From NCBI RefSeq assembly GCF_965363235.1, contig NC_134846.1, forward strand, positions 4,097,001 to 4,161,000: 64,000 nucleotides of DNA. Direction: 5' to 3'. Under the pieces are notes generated by a model, which was not told where the DNA came from, did no database searches, and was given only the letters and a program-made list of their open reading frames with translations. The stretch comes from Mytilus galloprovincialis (taxonomy: Eukaryota > Mollusca > Bivalvia > Mytilida > Mytilidae). Below are positions 23,101-34,829 of the stretch, piece by piece. Position 1 is the stretch's first letter; each line of letters starts with the position of its first letter. A program made the translations under genes and the position numbers.

Positions 23101-26100
23101 AGTCCCTGGGGGTCACCTCACCCTATTCAATTTAATAATGTGCTTTTATCTTGTAATCAGACGAGATCCCCACCCCTAACCAAGAAATATTGGGTAATAA
23201 AACAAATGAAATGAAATAAAAGGGAAGCCCCTTGGGGTCATACCCATCCCCTCTTGGTTAAAAAGTTGTAAACAGTCCCCACCCTTAAACCATATATATT
23301 CTTGCATGGAACAATAAAACACATCAAATGATGAGAGTCCATTGACTGTCATTAAACCAAAACTATTCATGAAAAAAATAAAATTACGTACTTGAGGTTA
23401 CCATAGTATTGTCTGTTGACTTTTGACCTTCTAATAGCACGGTTTAACTTTTTGTTGGTTTTTGGTGATGAGCGTATCTCTGGAAACATCTCTCTAACAA
23501 TTCCAATTGTCTTGTGTCTATTGTCGGACACTTCATCTAGGGTTCTTATGGCTCTCTGCAAGTGTAAAATGATTTTAATTTAATTTAAACTAAAAACAAA
23601 TTGGAGAAAAAATGAATGACTACTAAACATATGGCGGGTTTTTTTTTATACCCCAGGAATAGTGCAGTAGGATTACTTTTTTCAGAGATATGATTCTTGG
23701 ACTAAAAATAGTCACTTAAATGATAAATTTACAACACTTTTGGTCTTCTTTCTTGAGGATGTTGATTTGATATAATTTGTCAAATAGTATACACTGTGAC
23801 AAGTTATAAATCAAGTTCGGATTTTGTTCCAATAAAATGAATTTGTAACAGGTACCAGGGATCTCCATGGATGAAAATTGAACCATGGAGGAACTTTCAT
23901 CATCATAAACTGTATCATACGCCGTACAGTGTAGCACGATGTAATGTATTTCATCCCTCCACATAAGTATGGGTGAACATGCTAATTTATTTTATTTGAA
24001 TTATATTTATTTGAATTTTCATTATAAATACTATATAGAAGTATATATTTTCAATGATTGCCGTTTTTATTAACCCTTCAAAGGCCAAGCCCTCATGCCC
24101 CTACCTTTCCCTAAGTCGAGAATAACCAATAGCTGTCACGAAGGTCCCAATGCATTTTTCTTGCTATTTTTTGGTAATTGTTATGGGGGTTAAAAATTAT
24201 GTGGAGCTTATTTTTCACGGACACTGTCAAATTCAGTAGTCATGAACCCATTACCAGTATGGCTGGTTTGCAGTAGTGCGGATGTATCAATTTGATTATA
24301 AAATACGAAATGTTTGCACCTGTACAGAAGTTGTCGTTTGTTTATGTAATATATACGTGTTTCTCGTTTCTCGTTTTGTTTATATAGATTAGACCGTTGG
24401 TTTTCCTGTTTGAATGGTTTTACACTAGTAATTTTGGGGCCCTTTATAGCTTGTTGTTCGGTGTGAGCCAAGGCTCCGTGTTGAAGGCCGTACTTTAATC
24501 TATAATGGTTTCCTTATTAAATTGTCATTTGGATGGAGAGTTGTCTCATTGGCACTCACACCACATCTTCCTATATCTATATATTATTGTTACAATACAG
24601 CAGTACTCAAGTTATTTCTGATGAAATAACAATTACTGTTCTACGCCTTATTTTGTACTTCTTAAAAAAGGGGGATGCTGATTGCGCAAGTCAAAATAAA
24701 AGCATGTGTTCATCTTGTTAAAACTTTGTAACTGGATTATCAATTTATTTATTTGATCTCTGAATTATCATAAGCATTTGCGGAAACTTAGTTAGATAAT
24801 TCGACAAATAAATCGTTTATCTTCAGATAATATTCTCCTGTCTGTTTTGTTGATCTATCTGTACAAGCTCAGGTACAAGTGATTAGCGATCTTAATCTGG
24901 TTATCCCTAATGGATTATACTATAAAAACAGCCTGAGGGTTATGCAATAACATGCATTTGATTAAAATTGCTAATAAAATGGTGTCAGGCTATAAAAACT
25001 TTCCAGTTTTGAACCATGGCAGAAGACAATTGAACGATGGCACAAGTCATTTGACGATTGCGCAAGACATTTGAACGTTGGGGGGGCGCTATCATTAAAC
25101 AGGCCATGGAGATCTCTGAGGTACATGTAGTGATTTGCAATACTCACAGAAATCAGAATGCTAAATGTTTATATATTAATTTTTCGTTATAATGATCTGA
25201 GTTAATATCAATCACACAATTCCAAATTCACTAAAATCTGTCTTTTTTTTCAGAACTTGGGAAAAGTAAAAGGACTCAAAGAAGACAACAACAGAATTAT
25301 TTTAAAACCATCAGTAATTCAATCAAGGAATCTTCATATCTGAAGCCAAACTTTTTACCGATAGAGAATAATGATGATTCACTTAGCGAAAAACTTCAAG
25401 AACCACTATATCCAGGTTGTCGTACAACACTACTTGACTCCTTGTTTAGACACTTCATAAATTTCAGCGCTAACAATGGAATGTCTAAAACAGCACTGAG
25501 CATGTGCCTAAAAAATGAGAAGACAGTATTACCAACTCCCAACTGCCTCCCTGAATCTTATAAGGAAGCATATCAAATGATAAAACCGATGATTATAGAA
25601 ACAAAAAGATATGATGCATGTGTCAATGACTGCTTACTTTTCTGCAAAACAAGTGACAATGACCACTCATTAGACAGAGAATGTACAAAATGTGGAGAGC
25701 CAAGATACAAAGCAGAGTCCTTAAGTGCACGAAAAACTTTTACGTATATGCCTATTGGACCAAGACTTTCAAGGATTTTTGGAAGTGACAATATATGTAA
25801 GATTCTTTATTCCAGACAAGATCTTTGCAATGGAAAGTTAACTGACATAACTGATGGAAAGATATATAAATCTTGGTATGAAGATGGAGGAGTCTTTCAG
25901 GACATGGAGGAAAGCTGTACAGTTCCATTGGCACTTTTTTGTGATGGGCTTAATCCTCACAAAAGTATGGCAACTCAGAAGTCGATGTGGCCATTAATCC
26001 TCACCTGGCTCAATTTGCCTGTAAATGTCCGAAATATTTTAGGACCAATGATGTTGGTTGGCATTGTTCCAGGTACAAAGACAGAAGAGCCAAAAAACCT

Positions 26101-29100
26101 CGATCCATATTTGGACCTTTTAGTAGATGAATTGCTAGAACTGACAGAGTGCACAATGTTTAATGCCTACAGAGGAGCCCCTACATCAGTCCGAATAGCA
26201 CTCCTGCATTACATGTGTGACATTCCCGCATTCAGCAAGATTTTACATGTTTCAAGCCAGGCTGCACTCCGTGGATGTCCTTATTGTAAGGAAGAAGGAT
26301 TCTATTGTAAGTCTTTACACAAAGTGGTTCATATCAACAATAGAGCTTTTTTACCAGAAAATCATCCATTGAGAAAAGAAAAGAATGATTTTGCTATCAA
26401 AGGTGAGGACAGAGCAAGTAAACCAGAGTCTTATACAAAAGAAGAAGAATTAGAAATCAGAAACAGCTATGATCAACTTCCAAATCAAAACAGAAAATCT
26501 CTTTTACAGAAAAAAACAGGACTGAAAGGAAAATATAGCTTCATGAGACTATATGCTGTAAGTATATGCCATATAAGGCAACTTTATCATATATATATAT
26601 ATATAGTTATATTTCAGTCTCAACACCAGATCTTTACTCAAGTCCACCATGAAAAATTTTGTCACAAGATTTTCATGTCAATTTCTGTTTTAATGATGTC
26701 TACTTAAGAAGCTATTTAAAATACTATTATAAATTACAACGTATATGAATCAAGGAATTAATAGAAAACATGAAACATGTAGGGTCTTTGTGGTTGCTTT
26801 CAAGATATTAACCGTTTAGCAATTTGGTGGGAAGTGAATACCTCTAGATTTTTATGCATTTAACAATGGATGAATAGCATCAGTTTTCCTTCAGAAACTT
26901 TAAAATTAAAGGATTTTTATTTTAATAAGGCATCTTAATCAATATATGTTTTAATAAGATATAAAAGGAAAAGAAAGGGTTTTGGTAACAGAATGTGTCA
27001 ATCGCACTCACTCACTACATCAGAAAAACCAGAGGATTCAGAATAACAGGCAAACATTCAAAAGCAAGGAACATTCTTAGACTTGATTTTATTTCATGGT
27101 TAATATTATTAACATGATTAAAGAATTGTGTTTTGATTACAAAATAGTCAGCAAGTTTGGTTTTTACTGTTTTCACTTTGGTTTATAATAGAGCAGGATC
27201 TGGAAAGCAATTATATAAATTCATAATCTTATTTTATATTTTATATCTCAAATCCAGTGTTTCTGTTCCGTTCTTGCATGTAAATCGCAAAATGGAATAT
27301 CCATTTTTTAAATTGTTTCTCATGGTCATTTCTTTATTTTTTAGATTTACGATTGGTGTGTCTACATGATAATGTCTGGAAAGGTCAAACAAGATGGTAT
27401 TGACATTGGTAAACTAGAGAGACTGCTTTTAGAAGATGAAAAAGATGACAGTTGTAGTACAAATGAGAAAACGTTCTCTATTGATGATAACATTTTGAGA
27501 GAAATGTCCAATGTTTATGACTTTTGTTTGGTAGCAAGAATGAGTAAGGAAGGCAAAGAACTTGCTTCATGCACAAGGTCCTATGGAAACACTACATATG
27601 GAAACACTGGCAGGAAAATTAATTTTTCACCTTTTTCCAATAACAGATCTTCAAATTCATATGTGTATACTGTAGATGAAAATTCAACAGATTCTTTAGT
27701 TGACAGTATAATATTTGGTTCAATTTGTAAGATTTTTGAGCACGTTTGGAGAGGACAAACATACACCTGGGTTTTGCTTGATATATTTGATGATGTAAGA
27801 TATGAAGATGGATTCTGGAGTGTGTTAGAGCATAAAACCTCACAGAAACCTGTTATGTTGAAAGATGTCAGTGCTCCACAGATTGTTGGGAGAGAAAATG
27901 ATAGACTTCATTATGTCCGTACATGTATCTAACTTGTAATTGATCAGTTTTCTTATTTGACAAAGTATATGTATATAGACAATGTTTTAAATTTCTCCAA
28001 AACTGCTGTTTAAATTTAACTTTTTTGATACCAATGTGTATGAATGTTAAATAAAAGCTCCTTTTCTTATAAGATACCATAAGAATCTTTATTTCAGACT
28101 GCAAAGTCAATATTTTTACATGAAACAGAATATTCTGTTCATATTTACACATATATAACTGTCTGAATACTGTATATTCAGAAATTATTGCGTGCATTTA
28201 TTACTGATATTTTATCATTTAAGAATAAAATGCTATATTCAGAAATTTCCTATTGATTTAAAGAAAAATTTCAAAATGGGAGTTTTAATTATTGGAATGA
28301 CTCTTAGCAAAAATAAAATAATTTCATAATATACAGTCCTGACAGTATTCATGATATGTTTATATATGAGTAGTTCTTTATTTATTATATATTGGAATGT
28401 AAGGTTAATTAAATAATTAAATCTTGAACTATTAAAGCTATTTAGAAAGATAGGGTTTTCGAGTATTTATCTTCAAAATAATTTAGACCATGTGTATTCT
28501 TTCTTACATGTACAAATGATACATGCTTGGTCAGAGAGTTTGACTGTTTCTATACAGATTTTGTGTACATAGATTTTTTTTTAATTCTTTGTATTAAAGA
28601 ATTTTAACTATTTGTCAGTACAAACTGTACATACAATATAATATACCTAAATAAATCTATTTTATCTTGAGAGTCACACATCCTTTGAACCTGTACATAA
28701 TTATAAATAAATTCAAGTGATCTCTTAAGATTGAAATTAATGCCAAGCCAAACAAATTTAAAGGATATATAAGTATAAAAGTTGGCTTATCAGGCTGACT
28801 TGTACTTACTTGTATTTTAAGTGAATACTGTTGTAACAGTGTGTATTAAAAAACGTTTTCAAACTCTAGCTCATGTATTTTATACTTATCAACAAAATCA
28901 CACACTTATAATTTTATATAAAGTTAGTTTTTTTTCTGAATTGAAATAAAGATGATAAAAATTTATAGATAGGTTACTAGTTCACATTTTTGACACAATA
29001 AATTTTGAAGTTTAACTTATTTGTAAGGAAGAACATGTTTTTTGTTATTGAAAGTTTATAAAAGTGTATCATATGATCATTGATAATTATTATTTCTTAA

Positions 29101-30738
29101 TTTGCAAGGGTAGTTTTACATGTGATAGCTTATATATTTGATCTTGCTGTATTGACTGACTTTCAGATGTGTAATTTGTTACATTGTGTTCATATAGTAT
29201 GAATAAAAATATTCTTGTACACAAATATGTCCTTCTTCCATATAGCTGAAACGTTTTTAAACAAGTAAGAAGTTATATTGGCATCAGTTACAGGTCAATA
29301 ATGTTTTCAGTCACTCTTAAGCATACCTGCACACTTATTGAGCGTTAAATTGTTTGTTTTTTTCAAAACCACATGAATAAATATACTCTGGACATGTATA
29401 AAAATGACAGAACAAGCCTAACATGTTTTTATATGAAAGAAAACAGTTAAGGTGGTACCTAACCCAACAGGGAGATAACTCTGTAAAATTTGAGTTATGT
29501 TGTGTTGTTAAGGGAAAAATTAGTGTTTGTCAAACTGCTATATATATATAACCAGTGTATTTTTTCTGAAAAAACGGTTGCTTCAAATTCTTTGTATTTT
29601 TATACAACCGCAAAAATTGAAAAAAAAATTTGTCAATTATTGGTATCACGTTGGCTTCGTCGTCGTCTGAAGACATTTGGTTTTCGCACTATAACTTTAG
29701 TATAAGTAAATAAGTATCTTTGAAATTTGAACACAAGGTTTATGACCACAAAAGGAAGGTTCAGATTGATTTTGGAAGTTTTGGTCCCAACAGTTGAGAA
29801 ATTAGGGTCCAAAAGGGCCTAATTAAGCATTATTCTTGGTTTTCGCACAATAACTTTAGTATAAGTAAATAGAAATCAATGAAATTTAAACACAAGGAGG
29901 ACTTTCAAATAACCATCTTCAACAAGTTAACTCATACAAATAAGGCAACATCTTTAATTTTTTTCACAAGATTCATTACCATGATGCATCATGAATATGC
30001 ATGAAAACATTTCCACTGTAAGTAAAGCAAACAACTAATAAGTCAATACGAGATTCACAATCAAATATGGAACAAATACACATATTTAATATGCACGCAA
30101 TTCAACACAAATCTCACATGGTAAAACAGGATGTAAAACAATGAATGAGAGTTGTCTCATTGGCATGCATTCCACATTCCTCTAAATACCAGTTATTTCA
30201 GATATTTCCTATTAATGTTGTACCTAACACTACCGGGAGATAGCTCTGTAAAATCAGCTAAACGTTTTAATTACGTTGTTTTGTTAAGGGGAAATTCAGC
30301 TTCTGAATGATCAAAATTACTGTCTGTCAAACTGCTATATAACCAGTGTAATTTTTCTGATAAAATGGTTGGTTCAATTTTTTTTATATTTTTGTCAAAA
30401 GGTCGAAGTAAATACTTCAAAACTTTGTGAAAATTAAACGAGCCAAATTAATTTTAGTGAAAGTGGTGTGTACCACCTTAAACTTATATTTTATGTGGTG
30501 TACTCACATGAAGCAATGAATGGGCAACATTGCCCCTGGTGAAGTAACTGTCGGAACTGTATCCGTAGCTAATGCCTGGATCTGTTTGTGTTGAGATTGT
30601 TGCTGTGGCGACTGGTTTCCAACAGCTGCATGGCTCATTGTGGGCGATGAGTTTGGCACAACATAAACATCCAATAGTACATATAGCGCGATTATAATGA
30701 GCAGGTTGAGAACCGGGTTGGCTGAAGCTAGTATCCAT
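20118..30738 (-). CDS. Four-exon unrecognised gene of the CACTA element (accessory candidate)
   Basis: Predicted exons, minus strand: 30738-30508, 23555-23392, 21389-21333, 20595-20118. Donors are GTGAGT, GTACGT and GTAGGG; acceptors all end CAG or ACAG after pyrimidine tracts; phases 0, 2 and 2 agree at every join. The result is 309 codons plus a stop. Exon 1 is Cys-rich (ICTIGCLCC, then PCSCW), perhaps a small metal-binding region. Exons 2-3 are basic (KLNRAIRRSKVNRQYYG), suiting nucleic-acid binding. Exon 4 is acidic, with six tandem 8-residue TVPTDEIS-like units. I recognise no family. Its position inside a CACTA element suggests the role of plant TnpA, binding subterminal repeats, but that is inference. 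The first intron contains the transposase exons of the opposite strand. Confidence 0.65.
20176..20331 (-). repeat. Coding tandem repeat, 24-bp unit, about six copies
   Basis: In-frame repeats encode TVPT(D/E)E(I/K)S near the C-terminus of the minus-strand gene. The 24-bp period preserves the frame, and two alternating unit types (DEIS and EEKS) suggest segmental duplication of the array. Confidence 0.9.
20675..20990 (+). repeat. Interspersed repeat family D
   Basis: It runs from TTTTATACGATCGCAAAAAT through TTGATATCACGTTGGCGTTG to GATTGATTTTGGAAGTTTTGG and a GGGCC(A/T)AAAA-rich part. It aligns by eye with 29598-29905. It lies in intron 3 of the minus-strand gene, between exons 3 and 4. Confidence 0.6.
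22208..23057. mobile_element. 850-bp non-autonomous hAT element, 8-bp TSD TCTTGTAT
   Basis: The ends are CAGGGTTTGCAAA and its near-complement TTTGCCAACCCTG. TCTTGTAT is present at 22200-22207 and 23058-23065. An 8-bp duplication with CAGGG ends is the hAT signature. The subterminal regions are rich in ACTGGGTTTT, CCCGGG and TATTGCCCA words in opposite orientations. It has no long open frame. It interrupted a local repeat unit whose neighbours lie at 23160-23345. Confidence 0.9.
23058..23345. repeat. Local diverged tandem repeat around the hAT insertion
   Basis: Units contain CCCCACCC(C)TAAACCATATATATTCTTG followed by an ACAATAAAACA block. One unit starts near 22175 and is interrupted by the hAT; others follow near 23165 and 23278. 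The copies are imperfect. Confidence 0.55.
24330..24572 (+). repeat. Interspersed repeat family B copy
   Basis: Blocks GTCGTTTGTTTATGTAATAT, TTAGACCGTTGG, TTGAAGGCCGTAC and GTTGTCTCATTGGCACTCA occur in the family order. It lies upstream of the transposase exon at 25254. Confidence 0.65.
25254..26557 (+). CDS. CACTA transposase, TNP2/Transposase_21 domain exon
   Basis: The exon opens after a T-rich CAG acceptor (25244-25253) and closes at GCT|GTAAGT in phase 0; 435 codons are open throughout. It shows the order of landmarks of the plant En/Spm TNP2 family: EPLYPGCRTTLL, a helical LPESYKEAYQMIKP region, CVNDCLLF with a Cys pair, CTKCGEPRY, FTYMPIGPRL, then the catalytic-type LFCDGLNPH, WPLILTWLNLP, GIVPGTKTEEPKNLDPYLDLL, ALLHYMCDIPAF and a GCPYC zinc-type pair, ending with GLKGKYSFMRL. 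In this family the enzyme cuts at the CACTA ends in the nucleus. Active-site Asp residues are plausible in CDG and CDIP. The segment expected after YSFMRL, which holds the conserved last part of the core, is not found downstream. Confidence 0.88.
27345..27932 (+). CDS. CACTA transposase C-terminal exon
   Basis: The exon opens after TTATTTTTTAG in phase 0, matching the donor at 26557, and runs 195 codons to a stop. The C-terminal half (FGSICKIFEH, WVLLDIFDDV, SVLEHKTSQKPVMLKDVSAP, then LHYVRT) has the layout of the DUF4216-like tail found at the end of TNP2 transposases. If it joins the exon at 25254-26557 directly, about 300-400 residues of the usual middle are absent. With the 17713 exon the product would be 642 residues. 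A poly(A) signal AATAAA lies at 28050-28055. The exon could also be read on its own from the ATG at 27366. Confidence 0.65.
   Translation: MYDWCVYMIMSGKVKQDGIDIGKLERLLLEDEKDDSCSTNEKTFSIDDNILREMSNVYDFCLVARMSKEGKELASCTRSYGNTTYGNTGRKINFSPFSNNRSSNSYVYTVDENSTDSLVDSIIFGSICKIFEHVWRGQTYTWVLLDIFDDVRYEDGFWSVLEHKTSQKPVMLKDVSAPQIVGRENDRLHYVRTCI
27933..29446. other. AT-rich gap after the transposase
   Basis: There is a poly(A) signal at 28050-28055 close to the end of the transposase gene. Beyond that I see only A/T-rich sequence, with no recognisable repeat or coding segment. Confidence 0.5.
29447..29600 (+). mobile_element. TTAA-type MITE fragment, GGTGGTACCTAAC family
   Basis: TTAAGGTGGTACCTAACCC starts at 29447, followed by GGGAGATAACTCTGTAAAAT and a TCAAACTGCTATATA block. 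A second, longer copy at 30211-30481 ends GTACCACCTTAA. Ends of the form TTAA-GGTGGTAC fit Kolobok or piggyBac-like MITEs with TTAA target duplications. This copy is cut by the family D repeat at about 29598. Confidence 0.6.
29598..29905 (+). repeat. Interspersed repeat family D
   Basis: It begins TTTTATACAACCGCAAAAATTG and carries two TTTTCGCAC(T/A)ATAACTTTAG blocks and a GATTGATTTTGGAAGTTTTGG block. Related copies are at 17358 and 20675. Confidence 0.6.
30211..30481 (+). mobile_element. TTAA-type MITE, second copy
   Basis: The left end (TTAATGTTGTACCTAACAC) is diverged; the right end GTGTGTACCACCTTAA is intact. Internal blocks GGGAGATAGCTCTGTAAAATC and ATAACCAGTGTAATTTTTC match the fragment at 29447. 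It abuts the donor side of exon 1 of the minus-strand gene. Confidence 0.55.
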
Positions 30739-30768
30739 GATTTATGAAATAATCACGTTTGAAAATGA

Positions 30769-30781
30769 TTGTTTATATATG
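30769..30781 (-). promoter_or_regulatory. Possible TATA box of the minus-strand gene
   Basis: On the minus strand CATATATAAAC lies about 32-43 bp upstream of the ATG at 30738. Spacing would give a very short leader. A/T richness makes chance occurrence likely. Confidence 0.25.
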
Positions 30782-31524
30782 AGGGGGGCTTACATCAGGG
30801 AGGCCATACCTCCGTCTGAGTGTACGGCAAGGGGTGCAGGGTATTGTCATAAATTCTCTGGAACTATGGAACACTTACCTGTCAGTAGATGTCAACCCTA
30901 ATTAATATACTTTGTGTTGTTGTAACTATTACCTTGTGTTTGTGTACACATATTAATCGGACATTCTAAAAAAGAATACTTTTAATAAACTACATTTCAT
31001 AGTAACAAAGAAAATATATATTTACAATTATTAATACCATGCACTTAGGTTGAAAAAAACTTGATTTAACTTGCATGTAGCTTGCAGGACTGATTTACCT
31101 GTAACATTTGTAGGAACTTAGATTATTTTTTGTATATAAGATGACCGATAGTGCTGTCTCAATTCAGAGTTTTAACTTTAAAAACATGATTAAGTGTGTA
31201 TTAATATAGTACAGAATAGTATAGAATGTCTATCTATAGCTACATCCAACGCTTTACATGTCATGATATAATGATATTCGTCACCGATATCTATTGAGCC
31301 GCAGAAATGACAAAGTCTGTCTTGAAAGGGGTTGGTTATAATAACTTTAGGAAATTATACTGAATATTAAAGAGAATTTAAAGTAGGGATTTTGCAAATT
31401 GTTGAAGGCCGTACGTGACTATAGTTGTTAATTTCTGTTTCAGTTAAGTTAATCTCGTTTCATGCTTTTGGGGAGTTGTCTCTTTGGCAATAATACCACA
31501 TCTCGATCTTTTTTTATTTTTTTT

Positions 31525-31950
31525 ATCTTCTTCTTCTTCTTCCAGGTAAGGAACCGAATTCAAATCTTGAATGTATGAATCCCGCGAAAACTAACGCAAT
31601 GTCGGACAACACAGAAAGTTTTCTCTTGGCTATTTACAGGATAAAACGTTCTCTATATATATACAATTAAAACTATGTACAGGATGTTACTGTCTAAATT
31701 TTAGCAGAGCATGCCTTCAGGGCAGCTCTGAATCCATCAACTGTGTCAGATGATGTTGCGGATGTTGGCAGTTGGTTCCAGTCTCGAATGGTCCTTGGAA
31801 AAAATGATTGTCCGAAGGCGTCTGTTGTGGCCCTTTCTTGGAAGAAGCGGTTTTTACCTCTGGTCCGGCTATCGTTTGGCGTTAGATTAAATTTACTTTT
31901 CATGAAGTTAATTAGTTTTGTATATAGAGCCCGTTTTTAAGTATAGAAAG
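31525..31950 (-). pseudogene. 3' end of a LINE-type retrotransposon
   Basis: Minus-strand residues include FFPRTIRDWNQLP, the conserved tail found at the end of many non-LTR reverse transcriptases, followed by a stop at 31694. After the stop comes about 170 bp of 3' sequence ending in a (GAA)n tract near 31525-31545. An in-frame stop lies just upstream of the conserved part, so only the last exon-like piece survives. It is 5'-truncated, as usual for LINE copies. Confidence 0.7.
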
Positions 31951-32544
31951 CGTACTGACCAAAATAAATTTTTCAAACAATAAAAATCTCATAAAGTTAG
32001 ATTCTATTTCTCATTTTTATCGGACTTGTCCAGTAATTTAATTCCCGAGTAATACGAATGTTTGAACAAATCCGCATTTAGTAAGATTTTATTTCTCATT
32101 AAAGTCGTTCTTGTCCAGTAATACAATCCTTGAACGAATTACGATGTGAAAATAAATTTGCAACCAAACTAATGGACATTGTACATGTACAACTAATCGA
32201 TTTGAAGCGTTCCCTGTATGGAATGGGAAATTATGAACTTTCGGTCCGTACAGAAGACATGTCGTATCGTACCAATGTTGGTTTTCGAAAGCACAAGAAC
32301 AGCGAGAAAGACTATTTCGGAGACTGTTGATCGACACAAAATCCATCCAAACCACGACTAAGTCTTCATGCTCAGATTTTGAAGTGCCAAAACCCCAGAA
32401 GCTTGCTCGTAAGCCTAACAACAGGAAAAGACCAAGGACAGCACGCACACACCCAAGATATTAGACTTATTTTAAAATTGTAAATATTATTATTGTAAAT
32501 ATTGTACATACATGTACATTATCACTGGACTAGTATATATTTGT

Positions 32545-32690
32545 TTAGGGGCCAGCTGAAGGACGCCTCCGGATGCGGGAATTTCTCGCTACATTGAAGA
32601 CCTGTTGGTGACCCTCTGCTGTTGTATTTTATTTGGTCGGGTTGTTGTCTCTTTGACACATTCCCCATTTCCATTCTCAATTTTAAATGT
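32545..32690 (+). repeat. Interspersed repeat, GGGGCCAGCT family
   Basis: It reads GGGGCCAGCTGAAGGACGCC, then TCTCGCTACATTGAAGACC, then GGTCGGGTTGTTGTCTCTTTG and a CTCAATTTTA end. It is the clearest plus-strand copy of this family in the window. Confidence 0.65.
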
Positions 32691-33244
32691 CATCTCTTTA
32701 ACTATGTGTATTGTTTATTGAGAATAAAATTTGATATTTAGTAAACATTGTTTGTGTTTATTATGTTGAAATGGAGAGAAAGAAAAAATAACAAAGAAAA
32801 ACAAAAATAGAACTTGTTACAGATTTTTTTTATTTTCTTTATTCATAAACTGCAGAATACAAAATATGAATTTAGCCGTCAAAATGAAAAGTAAATTGAA
32901 AAAGAACATCGAATGGGTTATCTTATTTTTTTTCCATGAACATACAATTCACTATTTTCACAGTGCATAATTTAAATTTAACTACATTAAACATGTTAAA
33001 CAATCTCAACTATTTTAAACGCAACATTGTACAAACAACACAATTCATAAACATCAATAAAGATAATCCAATTAATTTTGTTGATTGGATAATTCACGGC
33101 TCAGTAGTTGTGTAATCAGTGACACGTGCCCTCATTATTTTAAAAAAGTTAACATATCTATCTAAGTTCGATTTCAAATTCTACCAAAATTTAATTCTTA
33201 TATAAGCAGCATGTAAGGAATATATACATACATCCTGTGTGCAA

Positions 33245-33350
33245 ATGCGACGACTATAAAGGGTCCTGAGTGCACTTTGTATGTCCTGAGTGCACTCAGG
33301 AGGTCCTGAGCGGTGTTTAGACGTATCCGACTACCGCTAGGCCATTTCAA
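33245..33350 (-). repeat. Short tRNA-like or SINE-like segment with CCTGAGTGCAC units
   Basis: On the minus strand TGGCCTAGCGGTAGTCGGAT resembles a tRNA A-box region. It is followed by three CCTGAG words, one inside the palindrome TCCTGAGTGCACTCAGGA. No convincing B box is seen, so a functional tRNA is unlikely. Confidence 0.3.
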
Positions 33351-34059
33351 CTCAAAATATATAAGATATCGTTGCATCAGTAAAACTTTGAATCTTTTTT
33401 GACAAAAACTATTAGAATTTAAGGCTGCCCTGTTTTTACAATAACTGTTTACTTGTTATCATTTCAATGAATATCAAGTAATATTTGTCGATGGACGGTT
33501 GTTAAGTTAATGCACGGTATTGTGAATTTTTTTTTCACAATTGAATTTATAGAACCTTTTGTTAAGATTCATTGTCCTATGTATCAAATTAAAATAGCTT
33601 TCTATTTCCAGTTCTTTGGCGTTTCAACACCACTGCATGCTCATCCAATGAAAAAAGGAAAGTCATAATATTTATTTTATTAATAATATAATCTTTTATT
33701 CCTAAGCAATACAACTTACAAAAAATAATTATTACAAATATTCAGTTACATCAGTGAAATATATTTACATTTAAACAATTAGTCAGATAATCATATAAGT
33801 ATACCCATGCATATAACAGTACAGCAGAGTATGATCAAATATAACACATTTTTAAATGAATTTAATTTCGTGCCTTCTCAGAAATAATAACCTCCCTTGA
33901 ATTGTTAAGTTGCTTTATATTATGAACAGATACTGGTGAGCACCCAGCCACTTTAAAAGGGGGTCCCATCCCAGCACAAAAAAAGGGGCGAGTTCCAACT
34001 ATATGTCCCCATTCAAATACATTATCGTCTAAACAGTTTAAGATTCGACGGTTTTCTTC

Positions 34060-34245
34060 AACAATATGGTTTGATAAATTTCTTTCGAAGTTCATTATAC
34101 TTTTCACATACTAAAATAAAATGATAATCATCTTCAATTACTCGTTTATCACACATATTACAAAATCTCGGACATCTCTCAATATTATGAAATCGACAAG
34201 TTTCTATATTCAAACAGTGAGCAGATATATGCGGTATTTACCAAT
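34060..34245 (-). pseudogene. LINE tail remnant with CCHC-like motif
   Basis: On the minus strand a frame reads ETCRFHNIERCPRFCNMC followed by IEDDYHFILVC, the Cys/His pattern near the C-terminus of many non-LTR reverse transcriptases. The frame breaks within a few dozen codons, so it is dead. A similar tail on the plus strand is at 36560-36990. Confidence 0.65.
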
Positions 34246-34673
34246 AAATGGTTTTATCAATATAATTTTAAAACAGCTTGATCTAAATAAATTGTTGTTG
34301 TCAAATACATCTATGCAACATACATTTAGGCGAGATTTCAAAAAAATTAGTTCATTTCACTATTAAAGCTACCGTTTAATCTATCTTTGAACTCAATTAA
34401 AAACAAATTCACATTGTTTACACCCTGATGCATAACCGTACTTGTAAAACGTAGTCATCCGTATCAATAAATTGTTTCATATCAAAATTGAAGTGCATGA
34501 GTATTGTTAACGTCTGGGATGAGTGTGAGAAATCTCTGTTGATGGAAATAAACAAAATTTAGCTGAATTTGTATTATTCAATTAATGAAAAGGCAAGCTA
34601 GTTTGTGTTTAAAATGATATTGTTGGAATGGATTTATAGCATGAAAAATGTGTGTAACCGATTTTACATTGAC

Positions 34674-34713
34674 CAAGGATTTGTATAGTAAGGTCTTACT
34701 ATACAAATCCTTG
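34674..34713. repeat. Perfect hairpin, 19-bp arms and 2-bp loop
   Basis: The left arm is CAAGGATTTGTATAGTAAG and the right arm its exact complement, separated by GT. A related hairpin (15-bp arms, one mismatch) is at 52547-52579, sharing GGATTTGTATAGT. Confidence 0.85.
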
Positions 34714-34829
34714 CACTGACTTGGACTGCGAATATGAAAATCATATCTTTGTGAAATCACATTCTACAAGATGACATATTTTGTAAGTACGTTAACCTTT
34801 TATTCTTATTCTAGTATCTTTGAAATGCA

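Noticed and set aside
33862..34107. 81-codon minus-strand frame
   Set aside because: The adjoining LINE tail is read in a different frame (IEDDYHFILVC), so this frame is a shadow of the decayed LINE sequence.
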